Origin: Hymenobacter gelipurpurascens
Lineage (GTDB): Bacteria > Bacteroidota > Bacteroidia > Cytophagales > Hymenobacteraceae
DNA length: 64,000 nt
NCBI RefSeq assembly: GCF_900187375.1
Contig: NZ_FYEW01000001.1
Coordinates: forward strand, 2,480,001-2,544,000
Reading direction: 5' to 3'
Shown one piece after another: positions 52,601-60,823 of the stretch. Under the pieces are notes generated by a model that worked only from the letters and a program-made list of their open reading frames with translations, ran no database searches and was not told where the DNA came from. The position numbers and the translations under genes are program-made. The first letter of the stretch is position 1; the number at the start of each line of letters is the position of its first letter.

Positions 52601-55263
52601 TGAAAACGCCCTTCCCTGGCCGCGTGCTTGTGACGGTGGAGCGAGACCGGGTGCTCGACCACTTCTACGTGAACACCGACGAGAAATCGGCCCGCGTGAG
52701 CATTCCCATTCGTACCGGCCACGTGCCCAACGTGTACGTGACGGCCACCGCCATCCGCGAAATCAAGGACAACCGCCTACCTCTCACGGTGGCCCGGGGC
52801 TTTGTGCCGCTGACGGTAGAAAAGCCCGGTGCCAAGCTGCAAGTAGCTATTAAAGCCCCCGCGCAAAGCCGCTCCCAGACCGCCCAGACCATTGAGGTAA
52901 CCACCGCCCCCGGCGCCCAGGTAACGCTGGCTATGGTAGACGAGGGCATTCTGCAGATGAAGGATTACCGCAAGCCCGACCCCTACGGCTACTTCTATCA
53001 GAAGCGCGCCCTGGAAGTACAGGCCTACGACGTATACCCTTTCCTGCTGCCCGAACTAGGGACCAGCAGCACCGGCGGCGACGGCTACGACCTCTCGCGC
53101 CGCACCACGCCCGTGCCCAACCGCCGCGTGAAGCTGCTGGCCAAATGGAGCGGCGTGCTCACCGCCGACGCCAGCGGAAAGGCTCGCTACAAGCTGCAAG
53201 TGCCCCAGTTCAGTGGGGCCGTGCGCATCATGGCAGTGGCCTACAAAAACGACGCCTTCGGTTCCGCCGAGCACACCATGCGCGTTGCCGACCCGGTAGT
53301 CATCAGCACCGCCCTCCCCCGCTTCCTCAGCCCTGGCGACACGATTGACGTGCCCGTCACGCTGACGAATACGACGGGGAAAGCCATAGATGTACAAGCA
53401 CTGCTAATTTCTGGCTCCATTAATCAAGCAGAAGTATTTTCAAAAAGCGGAGATGAAATTGATGAACTACCAGGTCATGAACATGAATATCTAAATCCGA
53501 AGGGTACAAGAAGCTATTTCATCAGACTACGCCCTAATGCTGAAAGGCGGGTACTATTTCATCTGGTAGCCAAATCAGTTGGTAATTCTGTAATCAAGGT
53601 TCGTGCTCATGACCTGAAGATGTCGGCTAAAGGTGGCGCTTCAGATATCTTCACTGAAACCATCGAACTACCCATCCGCCCAGCTTCGCCGCTGCAGAAG
53701 CGCACGGGAGCGGGCGTGGTGGCGGGCGGCGCGGCCAAGCAGCTGAACCTGAAAACCGACTTCCTGCCTTCGTCGCTGCGGAGCCAGCTGGTGGTGAGCC
53801 GCTCCCCAATGACGGAGTTTGCCAAGGACCTGCGCTACCTGCTGCAATACCCCTACGGCTGCCTGGAGCAAACCGTGTCGGCGGCTTTCCCACAGCTGTA
53901 CTATGGTGATTTGGCCGCCACGCTAGGCCAGAAAACCGGCAAAACCGGCAAGGCTGGCCTGTTCAACCCCAACTACCACGTGCAGGAAGCCATCCGGAAG
54001 GTGGAAGCCCAGCAGATGTACAACGGCTCCCTCAGCTACTGGCCCGGCGGCGACTACGACAACTGGTGGGCCACCATCTACGCCGCTCACTTCCTGCTGG
54101 AAGCCCAGCAAGCCGGCTTTGATGTGAACAAGAATGTCCTCGATAGGGTGCTGCGCTATCTGCAAGCCCGCGTGCGCAAGCGTGAAACCGATACCTACAA
54201 CATCATCCAGACCGGCGGCGTGATTCAGCCCGTTACGCTGGCCAAGAAGGAAGTGGCCTACTCCCTCTACGTACTAGCCCTGGCCGGCCGCCCCGATGCC
54301 GTAGGCCTCAACTATTACAAAGCCAACCGTCCCCAACTGGCCGAGGATTCGCGCTACTTGCTGGCGGCAGCCTTCGCCCTGAGCGGCAACCAGCGCGGCT
54401 ACCAGAGCACCGTGCCCACCCGCTTCGGCGCCTCGCCCAGCATCGCCGGCCGTCAGCTCGATGGGGCTTTCTCCTCCCCCATCCGCGACGAGGCCCTGGT
54501 GCTCAACGCCCTACTCGCCGCCGACCCAGCCAACCCACAGGTAAACACGCTAGCCCGTCAGCTCAGTCGCCAGGTGAAACAGGCCGGCTGGCTTAACACC
54601 CAGGAACGGGCATTTGCGCTGCTGGCCCTGGGCAAGCTGGCGAAGAAAAACGCCGGTAGCACCGTAGTAGCTAGCCTGTTGGCCGATGGCAAAACTATCG
54701 GTAACTTCTCGGGCAAAGACCTCACGGTAAGCAACGTGGCCAACCGCCAACTGGCCCTGCGCACCAGCGGTAAAGGCAACCTCTACTACTTCTGGGAAAC
54801 CGAGGGTATTTCGCCCACCGGCCAGGTGCGCGAGGAAGACGCCTACCTGCAAGTTCGTCGCCAGTTTCTGGACCGCAACGGCAACCTGGTGGGCTCTACC
54901 TCCTTCAAGCAAAACGACCTAGTAGTGGTGCGTATCACCATCCAGTCGGCGGAAACAGCAGGCGAGGTGAAGAACGTAGCCATTACGGACCTGCTGCCCG
55001 CCGGCCTGGAAATTGAGAACCCACGCATCGGGGCCGTCCGGGACCTGACCTGGGCCAAGGACGCAGCCCAACCCGATTATATGGATGTGCGCGACGACCG
55101 GATCAACCTCTTCACCACCGTTACTACCCAGCCGAAGTCGTTCTACTATCTCTGCCGCGCCGTAAGCAAAGGCACCTTCAAGCTCGGCCCCGTCAGTGCC
55201 GATGCCATGTACAACGCCGAGTACCACAGCTACAATGGGGCCGGCGTGGTGCGGGTACGATAA
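49690..55263 (+). CDS. Bacterial alpha-2-macroglobulin lipoprotein (YfhM-like)
   Basis: The 1857-residue protein is an envelope-bound protease trap. A lipoprotein signal (LVLLALLCAC, Cys21) is followed by many beta-sandwich macroglobulin domains, the bait-like part, and the C-terminal helical thioester domain. The thioester motif is intact as CLEQ at residues 1391-1394 in YPYGCLEQTVSAAFP. It precedes pbpC by 97 bp, as in the conserved yfhM-pbpC pair, where both are thought to guard or repair the cell wall. The stretch from about 53395 to 53655 is AT-rich and codon-biased unlike the rest. The length exceeds that of E. coli YfhM (about 1650). The start MLFRFVSRLPLLVLL is a clean signal. Confidence 0.93.
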   Translation: MLFRFVSRLPLLVLLALLCACSKSGSDASQDPNGEEIDPYQNLVFQFADAVASKDQQDRWDTVQVVRFEPAMRGKFKWTSDRELIFSPSTPFRPSTAFTATLRKEALPEGKRNVELPENRHKFHTPYLQLQEPQAFWGRSERAAGTAEMRVELPFNYSVKPADVKPLLRVTQDGQPVAFEVSGEPGQVVRVSLNQQVRPGSPLTVALGQGLRAQGSDQASTSEYEKQVQVPAPEALEVRSITGTLQSADPIITILTNQPVTTGDLRNALSVSPQVAYEVEELESGFRLKGGFEVGKSYRVSLRQGLRGSLGGHLGEDFTQTVSFSDERPTISFASAEKAMYLDALGSRNLGVRINEVGQVKVTIAKVYANNIQQLLRGGIQYGYDGEESGEEEESEEGGYVDHSYQYYDVETLGNVLTERTYTVSGLPKAQGLRLLNLNLKDLEFAGGLKGLYIIKVQDTERQWLQVSKLVAVSDIGLIVKQGKAGSTLVFANSIRNAKALSGVEMRFISTNNQVMGTGLTNREGVAKFDSTAQNGRFRLGMVMAQQGNDFTFLDLSRSRVETSRFEVGGLQSNTARYQAFLYGDRDLYRPGDTIQTNTVIRTEDWQAPPKGLPVKIRLLLPTGKEYASLQKTLNAAGSFEARFLLPPAVMTGLYTLEVLTGNDVLLTSRKLSVEEFIPDRMKVTVKASRPVVKPGQTVEAQITAQNLFGPPAADRKFEVEFSLKEKPFTPKNYADYTFAINSGDKQRGTYGDQVSTPISDRFEKTTREGTTDAAGRGTATYEVPDYSDLGILEGAAFTTVFDETGRPVNRLATFEVQTQPVLFGVKNMDELVQTRQALPVRLVALTPAGRPTSAQATVRVVRLLWETVIERQGGRYIYNSQKREQVVLSRNVTVASGGSDAGLGFTPTYSGEYEIRVSRPGAVTYVAQRVYAYGYGDTQSNSFEVNNEGEVTIEADKPKYEPGETANLLLKTPFPGRVLVTVERDRVLDHFYVNTDEKSARVSIPIRTGHVPNVYVTATAIREIKDNRLPLTVARGFVPLTVEKPGAKLQVAIKAPAQSRSQTAQTIEVTTAPGAQVTLAMVDEGILQMKDYRKPDPYGYFYQKRALEVQAYDVYPFLLPELGTSSTGGDGYDLSRRTTPVPNRRVKLLAKWSGVLTADASGKARYKLQVPQFSGAVRIMAVAYKNDAFGSAEHTMRVADPVVISTALPRFLSPGDTIDVPVTLTNTTGKAIDVQALLISGSINQAEVFSKSGDEIDELPGHEHEYLNPKGTRSYFIRLRPNAERRVLFHLVAKSVGNSVIKVRAHDLKMSAKGGASDIFTETIELPIRPASPLQKRTGAGVVAGGAAKQLNLKTDFLPSSLRSQLVVSRSPMTEFAKDLRYLLQYPYGCLEQTVSAAFPQLYYGDLAATLGQKTGKTGKAGLFNPNYHVQEAIRKVEAQQMYNGSLSYWPGGDYDNWWATIYAAHFLLEAQQAGFDVNKNVLDRVLRYLQARVRKRETDTYNIIQTGGVIQPVTLAKKEVAYSLYVLALAGRPDAVGLNYYKANRPQLAEDSRYLLAAAFALSGNQRGYQSTVPTRFGASPSIAGRQLDGAFSSPIRDEALVLNALLAADPANPQVNTLARQLSRQVKQAGWLNTQERAFALLALGKLAKKNAGSTVVASLLADGKTIGNFSGKDLTVSNVANRQLALRTSGKGNLYYFWETEGISPTGQVREEDAYLQVRRQFLDRNGNLVGSTSFKQNDLVVVRITIQSAETAGEVKNVAITDLLPAGLEIENPRIGAVRDLTWAKDAAQPDYMDVRDDRINLFTTVTTQPKSFYYLCRAVSKGTFKLGPVSADAMYNAEYHSYNGAGVVRVR

Positions 55264-55280
55264 AATTACTTGTTGAAAGT

Positions 55281-55315
55281 TACCGTCATCCTGAGCGGTG
55301 CTTAGGATGACGGTA
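55281..55315 (+). repeat. Short remnant of a family A repeat
   Basis: The 12-bp arms TACCGTCATCCT and AGGATGACGGTA flank an 11-base loop that still begins GAGCG. Only the ends of the family A arms (GTCATCCTGAGCG) remain. It lies between the macroglobulin and pbpC genes. Confidence 0.7.
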
Positions 55316-55360
55316 AGATTTGCTTTGTGCAGAGGAGTAGAAGTGATTTACCTTGCTAAT

Positions 55361-57781
55361 ATGAAACGGCGCACCGGCATGCGGATTCTGCTAGGCCTAG
55401 GCCTCTCCGTGCTGCTTCTGCTCGGCCTAGACCTGGCGTTTCCGTTACCTCCCGCGCCCCAATATTCGCCCATTGTGCTGGCCGCCGATGGCTCGGTGCT
55501 GCACGCCAACCTCAACCCCACTCAGAAGTGGCGGATGAAGACGGAGCTGCGCGAGATTACGCCGGTGCTGCGCAAGGCCATACTAGAGAAGGAAGACCGA
55601 TGGTTTCGGTGGCACTTGGGCGTGAACCCGGTGGCGCTGGTGCAGGCGGCGGGGCGCAACGCGTTTGGCACTGGGCGCACTACCGGGGCCAGTACCATCA
55701 CCATGCAAGTAGCCCGGCTACTAGAGCCGAAGGAGCGCACGTTTGGCAATAAGCTGCTGGAGATACTGCGCGCCACGCAGTTTGAGCTGCACTACAGCAA
55801 AGTCGAGATTCTGCAGCTGTACCTCAATCTTGTGCCCTACGGCGGCAATGTGGAAGGCGTGAAGTCGGCGGCGCTGCTCTACTTTCAGCAAACGCCCGAT
55901 TACCTGTCTCTAGCCCAGACCGTCACGCTGGCTATCATCCCGAATAGGCCTAGGGGACTGGTGCTGGGCAAGAACAACGCGGCTGTGCTGCAGGAGCGCA
56001 ACCGTTGGCTCCGGCGCTTTGGTGCGGCGGGGCTGTTTCCGAAGCAGGATGTGGAGGATGCCCTGCTGGAGCCCCTGGACGTGCAACGCCACGCAGCGCC
56101 GGCGTTGGCCCCGCATCTGTCGCGGCGACTAGTGCGGCAGTTTCCGCATCAGGCTATAATCCGGAGTGGCCTAGAGCGCAGCAAGCAAAGCAAGGCCGAA
56201 GACCTGACGCGCAACTACGTGCGCCGCCTCTACGAGCTGGGCATTACGCAGGCCGCCGTGCTGGTAGTAAATAACCGCACGCGGCAGGTAGAGGCCTATG
56301 TGGGCTCCGCTGATTTTCGGGACTTCGGAAACCAGGGCCAGAACGATGGTGTGGTTGCGGTTCGCTCACCGGGCAGCACGCTCAAGCCGTTTCTGTATGC
56401 CTTGGCGATGGACAGAGGCCTAGTAACGCCCAAGTTTCTATTGCCTGATGTGCCCACCAACTTCCAGGGCTACCGTCCCGAGAACTTCGACAAGCACTGC
56501 AACGGTGAGGTGACACTGGAGCGTGCCCTCGCCTATTCGCTCAATATTCCGGCCGTGCGCGTGCTAAACCAGCTCGGCGTGCCCACCTTCACGGATAAGC
56601 TGCGCCAAGCCGGCTTCCAGAATGTCACGCGCAACCGCACGAGGCTAGGCCTCAGCAGCATTCTGGGAGGCTGCGGGGCGAGCCTGGAAGAGCTCACGAA
56701 CCTATATGTGACGCTGGCTGACGGAGGGCGGTATGAGAAGTTGCAGCTGACGGCACCTCACGATTCGCCTCACTCCCCGGCCCCCTCTCCAAGGGGAGAG
56801 GGGGAGCCTGATAACAATGGCAGCACAGAATCGTCAGGCTCCCCCCTCTCCTTTTCCGGAGAGGAGGGCCGGGGGGGTGAGGCGCCCGGAACCGCCCTTA
56901 TCTCGCCTTCCGCCGCTTTCCTCACCACCGATATCCTCGCCCAGCTTACCAGGCCCGACTTGCCACTTGGCGCCGCCAGCAGCATGCGTCTGCCCAAAAT
57001 TGCCTGGAAAACCGGCACCAGCTACGGCCGCCGCGACGCTTGGAGCATTGGGTACAATAAGCAGTACACCATTGGCGTCTGGGTGGGCAACTTCAGTGGG
57101 CAGGGCAGCCCGGCTCTCACGGGTTCCGAGGTAGCCACGCCCCTACTCTTCGACCTGTTCAATGCCCTGGCCTACAACTCGCCCAACGACTGGTATGTGC
57201 CACCGGCAGCGCTGGATTTCCGGCTGGTGTGCGCAGAGAGTGGCCTGGTGCCCAGCGAGAACTGCCCGAATCAGGTTATCGACTATTTTCTACCTGGTAT
57301 CTCGTCGGGGCAGCGGTGCCAGCATGTGCGGGAAGTGCTGGTATCGGCGGATGGCGCTTTCACGTATTGCCGGGCCTGCGCGCCGGCGGCCGGGTATCGG
57401 CGGGAGCTTTACCCGAACCTCCTGCCTGAGGTAGTGGCCTACAAGGAAGCGCAGGGCATTCCGTATCGGCGGCTGCCGGTGCATAACCCACAGTGCCAGC
57501 TGGTACGAGGTGGCCTAGAGCGGGCGCCCAGCATCACTTCCCCAAGCGCCAATACGGAGTACGTGCTCAACCGCCACGAAAAGCAGCAGCTCCTGCTCAG
57601 CTGCACCACCGACAACGAGGTGCGCCAGGTGAGCTGGTACGTGAACGACCAATTTTTGCGAACAGCGGCGGTTACGGAGCGGGTTTTCGTTCGCCCGACT
57701 CCCGGCACCCTGAAGATTTCCTGCGCCGACGACCATGGCCGCAACACCGATGTGCTGGTGACCGTGACGGAGCTGGAATAG
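55361..57781 (+). CDS. pbpC: Penicillin-binding protein 1C
   Basis: The 806-residue PBP1C has a membrane anchor (residues 7-25), a transglycosylase domain (LEKEDRWFRWHLGVNP, TTGASTITMQVARLLEP, YLNLVPYGGNVEGV) and a transpeptidase domain (STLK, SLN and KTGTSYGRR motifs). The PBP1C-specific C-terminal domain comes last. It polymerises and cross-links peptidoglycan. Between the SLN and KTG motifs an extra 39-residue Ser/Pro/Gly/Glu-rich segment appears, encoded by an inserted inverted repeat at 56767-56883. The insert keeps the frame. The start MKRRTGMRILLG at 55361 is preferred. It follows the macroglobulin gene. Confidence 0.94.
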   Translation: MKRRTGMRILLGLGLSVLLLLGLDLAFPLPPAPQYSPIVLAADGSVLHANLNPTQKWRMKTELREITPVLRKAILEKEDRWFRWHLGVNPVALVQAAGRNAFGTGRTTGASTITMQVARLLEPKERTFGNKLLEILRATQFELHYSKVEILQLYLNLVPYGGNVEGVKSAALLYFQQTPDYLSLAQTVTLAIIPNRPRGLVLGKNNAAVLQERNRWLRRFGAAGLFPKQDVEDALLEPLDVQRHAAPALAPHLSRRLVRQFPHQAIIRSGLERSKQSKAEDLTRNYVRRLYELGITQAAVLVVNNRTRQVEAYVGSADFRDFGNQGQNDGVVAVRSPGSTLKPFLYALAMDRGLVTPKFLLPDVPTNFQGYRPENFDKHCNGEVTLERALAYSLNIPAVRVLNQLGVPTFTDKLRQAGFQNVTRNRTRLGLSSILGGCGASLEELTNLYVTLADGGRYEKLQLTAPHDSPHSPAPSPRGEGEPDNNGSTESSGSPLSFSGEEGRGGEAPGTALISPSAAFLTTDILAQLTRPDLPLGAASSMRLPKIAWKTGTSYGRRDAWSIGYNKQYTIGVWVGNFSGQGSPALTGSEVATPLLFDLFNALAYNSPNDWYVPPAALDFRLVCAESGLVPSENCPNQVIDYFLPGISSGQRCQHVREVLVSADGAFTYCRACAPAAGYRRELYPNLLPEVVAYKEAQGIPYRRLPVHNPQCQLVRGGLERAPSITSPSANTEYVLNRHEKQQLLLSCTTDNEVRQVSWYVNDQFLRTAAVTERVFVRPTPGTLKISCADDHGRNTDVLVTVTELE
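56767..56883. repeat. In-frame inverted repeat inside pbpC (family B relative)
   Basis: The arms 56767-56812 and 56830-56883 (GCCTCACTCCCCGGCCCCCT and its near complement) are inverted copies with a few extra bases on the right. The length is 117 bp, a multiple of three, with no stop codon. It encodes about 39 low-complexity residues in the transpeptidase region. Confidence 0.85.
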
Positions 57782-58101
57782 AGCGGCGTATGGTTGTGCT
57801 TATAAGTCGCTGTTCACGACAACTTTTCCCCGACTTCGCACGTCTCAAATAGACTTATTTCTACCGGCACGCTAACAAATCTGCTAGTAGCTGGTTTACA
57901 CACTCTGTATTCCGGCACCGGGATACTTTTAGCGTCCGCTGCCGGTAAGCACTGGCCCCAGACGCTATTGCCCGCTCCGCTGAACATGCAGCCCCATTAG
58001 GCGCTCGTGTGTCCATCGGAGCAGCCGCTCTATCTGCCCCTATTGGGTCACCCAGCCCGCACAGCTTAGCTACGAATTGGCGTAGCTGCTATTCTTTTCC
58101 T
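57782..58101. other. Intergenic stretch between pbpC and the efflux operon
   Basis: About 320 bp hold no gene that I can support. A weak hairpin (CCGGCA...TGCCGG at about 57913-57945) and a TATA-poor, mixed sequence are seen. The promoter of the RND operon must lie here, but no full TAnnTTTG box is present. Confidence 0.5.
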
Positions 58102-59454
58102 ATGAAACACATACAACAGGCGCTTCGGCTTCTGCTAGGCCTCATATTGCTTGCTCCGGCCTGGGTACAGGCACAACCTACGGCCCCACCAACGCCTGCC
58201 AACCAACTCACGCTGGAGCAGTGCCTGCAATACGCGCTGCAAAACCAGCCGGTGCTGCGCCAGGCCCGCATTGATGAGGAAACCAACGACGCCGACATTC
58301 GCATCGGGAAGGCTGGCTGGCTGCCCCAACTGGGCCTCAACGCCACCGGTCAGCACTACTTCCAGCTGCCCTACACGGTATTTCCGAATGCCGATGGCGT
58401 GAACGTGCCCCGTCAGATTGGCCTCAAAAACACTTCTACCATTGGCCTGGCCGCCACCCAGACCATCTATAACAACGATGTGCAGCTGGCTACCCGGAGC
58501 GCGCGGCCTTCCCGCCAGTTCTTCCAGCAGAACACGGCCAGTGTGCGCATTGATGTGGTATCGGACGTGAGCAAGGCGTTTTATGATGTGTTGCTTTCTC
58601 AGCGCCAGCTCGATGTGCTCAGCGAAGACATTGTGCGACTACAGCGCAGCCTGAAAGATGCCAAAGCCCGCTACGATGCCGGTATCGTGGATAAAACTGA
58701 CTACAAGCAGGCTGAGATTCTGCTCAACAACTCGATAGTGGCCCGCAAGCAGGCCTTCGAGGCAGTAAAGGCGAAATCGGCGTATTTGAAGGAGCTGATG
58801 GGTATAGCCGGCACCCAACCGCTGGCCCTGCAATACGACACCGTGCGCCTCATGCGCGATGCCGTGCTGGACACCACCGTAGCCCTCGACCCTGCCAACC
58901 GCATTGAGGTGCAGCAGCTGCAAACCCAGAAAGCGCTGCAGGCCGCCCAGATCAGTTATTACCGCTGGGGGTTCCTGCCCTCGCTTTCGGCTTTCGGCAA
59001 CTACAACTCCGTTTTCCAGAACAACAATTTCGGCGACCTGTACAGCCAGCGCTTCCCGAGCTCTTATGCTGGTTTGCAGCTGAGCCTGCCGCTGTTTACG
59101 GGCGGCCGGCGCCTCCAGAACCTGCGCCGCGAACGGCTCACCGACCAGCGCATCGACCAAGATATTCTCCTGACCCGCAACCGCATCAACACCGAGTTTG
59201 AGCAGGCCATGGCCAGCTACAAAAGCTACTACGCCGACTACATGATAGGCCAGCGCAACCTCGATTTGTCCAGGGAGGTGTACTCGGTGGTAAACCTGCA
59301 GTACCGCGAGGGCATCAAGACGTACCTCGACGTGATTGTGGCCCAAACTACGCTGCGCACGGCCCAGCTTAATTATTACAGCGCCCTGTTTCAGGTGCTG
59401 AGCAGCAAAGTGGATTTGCTGCGCGCCCAAGGCAACCTGCCTACCTCCTACTAG
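58102..59454 (+). CDS. TolC-family outer-membrane efflux protein
   Basis: The 450-residue protein has a signal peptide (cut after VQAQ) and two repeats of the TolC fold with long helices (LTLEQCLQYALQNQPVLRQARIDEE near residue 45 and VDKTDYKQAEILLNNSIVARKQ in the first half). In the second half is LDVIVAQTTLRTAQLNYYSALFQVLSSKVDLLRAQGNL. It forms the trimeric outer-membrane channel of a tripartite pump. It is the first gene of the TolC-AcrA-AcrB-type operon, 18 bases from the next start. ATG 58102 gives the proper signal. Confidence 0.93.
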   Translation: MKHIQQALRLLLGLILLAPAWVQAQPTAPPTPANQLTLEQCLQYALQNQPVLRQARIDEETNDADIRIGKAGWLPQLGLNATGQHYFQLPYTVFPNADGVNVPRQIGLKNTSTIGLAATQTIYNNDVQLATRSARPSRQFFQQNTASVRIDVVSDVSKAFYDVLLSQRQLDVLSEDIVRLQRSLKDAKARYDAGIVDKTDYKQAEILLNNSIVARKQAFEAVKAKSAYLKELMGIAGTQPLALQYDTVRLMRDAVLDTTVALDPANRIEVQQLQTQKALQAAQISYYRWGFLPSLSAFGNYNSVFQNNNFGDLYSQRFPSSYAGLQLSLPLFTGGRRLQNLRRERLTDQRIDQDILLTRNRINTEFEQAMASYKSYYADYMIGQRNLDLSREVYSVVNLQYREGIKTYLDVIVAQTTLRTAQLNYYSALFQVLSSKVDLLRAQGNLPTSY

Positions 59455-59472
59455 CCTTTCGCTGCTTCCCGA

Positions 59473-60639
59473 ATGTATATGAACAAGACTCTTATTGCGC
59501 TGTCGTACGCTGCCAGCCTGCTGGCCTTTGCGAGCTGCGGCAAAAAAGAAGACGAAAAAGCCGCCGGTCCGCCGCCGGCGACGCCCGTGACCCTGGTAGC
59601 TGCTAAAGCTACTGATGCCGTGTATTACGATGAGTATCCGGCTACCGTGGTGGCCATTAATAATGTAGAGCTGCGCAGTCAGGTGGCCGGCTTCATCACC
59701 CAGATATTTTTCAAGGAGGGCGAAGTAGTACAGAAGGGCAAAACGCTCTACGAAATCGACCGCCGCAAATACCAGGCGGCCTACCAGCAGGCACTGGCAG
59801 GCCTAGCCAGCACCCGGGCCACCGTGCAGAATGCCAAGGTAAACCTCGACCGGTACCAGCGCCTAGCCCAGCAGGATGCCATTGCCAAGCAGATTGTCGA
59901 TAATGCCTCCACGGCCTACGCCACGGCCCAGGCTCAGGTAGCGGTAGCCCAGGCCAATGTAGCCGCCGCCCGCACCGACCTCGACTATTCCCTGATAAAA
60001 GCCCCCTTCACGGGCCGCATTGGCATTTCGCAGGTGCGCCTAGGGTCGCAGGTGAGCCCAGGCTCTACGCTCCTCAACACCATCAGCGGCGAAGACCCCA
60101 TGGGGGTTGACTTCGTGATTACGGAATCTGACCTCAGCCGCTTTGCCGATTTGCAGCGCCAGGCCGGCGGCAAAGACGACTCTACGTTTCGCCTGGAGCT
60201 ACCGGATGGCTCGCGTTACACTCAGCCCGGCAAAATTCTGGCTATTGACCGCGGTGTAAATCAAGGAACCGGCACCGTCCAGATTCGGGTGCAGTTCACT
60301 AACCCCGACCGCAAGCTGAAAGACGGCATGAGCACCGTGCTGAGCGTGCTGAACCGCCAGTCGGGCCGCCGCATTGTGGTGCCTTACAAAGCTGTGGTGG
60401 AGCAGATGGGTGAAAACTTCGTGTTTATCGCCGGCGACAGCAGCAAAGCCTATCAGCGCAAAGTGGAGCTCGGCCCGCGCCTGCGCGACCAGATTGTGGT
60501 AATGAACGGCATTAAGGAAGGCGACAAGGTGGTAACCGAAGGCCTCCAGCGCCTCCGCGACGGCGGTCAGATTCAGGTGGGCACGCCCGCCCAGGCGCAA
60601 GCCGGCGGCAGTGCCCCCGCAGCTGCCGGAGCCAAGTAA
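59473..60639 (+). CDS. RND efflux periplasmic adaptor (AcrA-like lipoprotein)
   Basis: The 388-residue membrane-fusion protein has a lipoprotein signal (LLAFASCGKKE). A lipoyl-like hairpin follows (ELRSQVAGFITQIFFKEGEVVQKGKTLYEIDRRKYQAAYQQA), then a coiled-coil hairpin, and a beta-barrel (DLDYSLIKAPFTGRIGISQVRLGSQVSPGSTLLNTI). The last domain contains VVPYKAVVEQMGENFVF and ends in an Ala/Gly-rich tail. It bridges the inner-membrane pump and TolC. Two ATG codons are close together (59473 and 59479), and both give the same signal. It is followed by a family B repeat. Confidence 0.95.
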   Translation: MYMNKTLIALSYAASLLAFASCGKKEDEKAAGPPPATPVTLVAAKATDAVYYDEYPATVVAINNVELRSQVAGFITQIFFKEGEVVQKGKTLYEIDRRKYQAAYQQALAGLASTRATVQNAKVNLDRYQRLAQQDAIAKQIVDNASTAYATAQAQVAVAQANVAAARTDLDYSLIKAPFTGRIGISQVRLGSQVSPGSTLLNTISGEDPMGVDFVITESDLSRFADLQRQAGGKDDSTFRLELPDGSRYTQPGKILAIDRGVNQGTGTVQIRVQFTNPDRKLKDGMSTVLSVLNRQSGRRIVVPYKAVVEQMGENFVFIAGDSSKAYQRKVELGPRLRDQIVVMNGIKEGDKVVTEGLQRLRDGGQIQVGTPAQAQAGGSAPAAAGAK

Positions 60640-60656
60640 AAAATTTAGAGCCAGCA

Positions 60657-60794
60657 GCTAACTCCCCTCCTCAGATGAGGAGGGGTTGGGGGTGGTTGAC
60701 CAATCGTTGAACATCAACTAGCACTAGTCCTAAAAATCGTTCTAGGCCACTTCAACCACCCCCAGCCCCTCCTCATCTAAGGAGGGGAGCTAGC
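60657..60794. repeat. MITE-like inverted repeat, family B, between the adaptor and pump genes
   Basis: The arms 60657-60699 (GCTAACTCCCCTCCTCAGAT...) and 60752-60794 are near-perfect complements. The core CCCCCAGCCCCTCCTC matches the element at 47593-47690. It lies inside the operon and would be transcribed. Confidence 0.88.
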
Positions 60795-60823
60795 TAAGTA
60801 GCGCATCAGGTAAATACAACGAC

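Noticed and set aside
58639..59430. 263-codon open frame opposite the TolC-like gene
   Set aside because: It is a shadow of the conserved TolC fold; no start context or domain.
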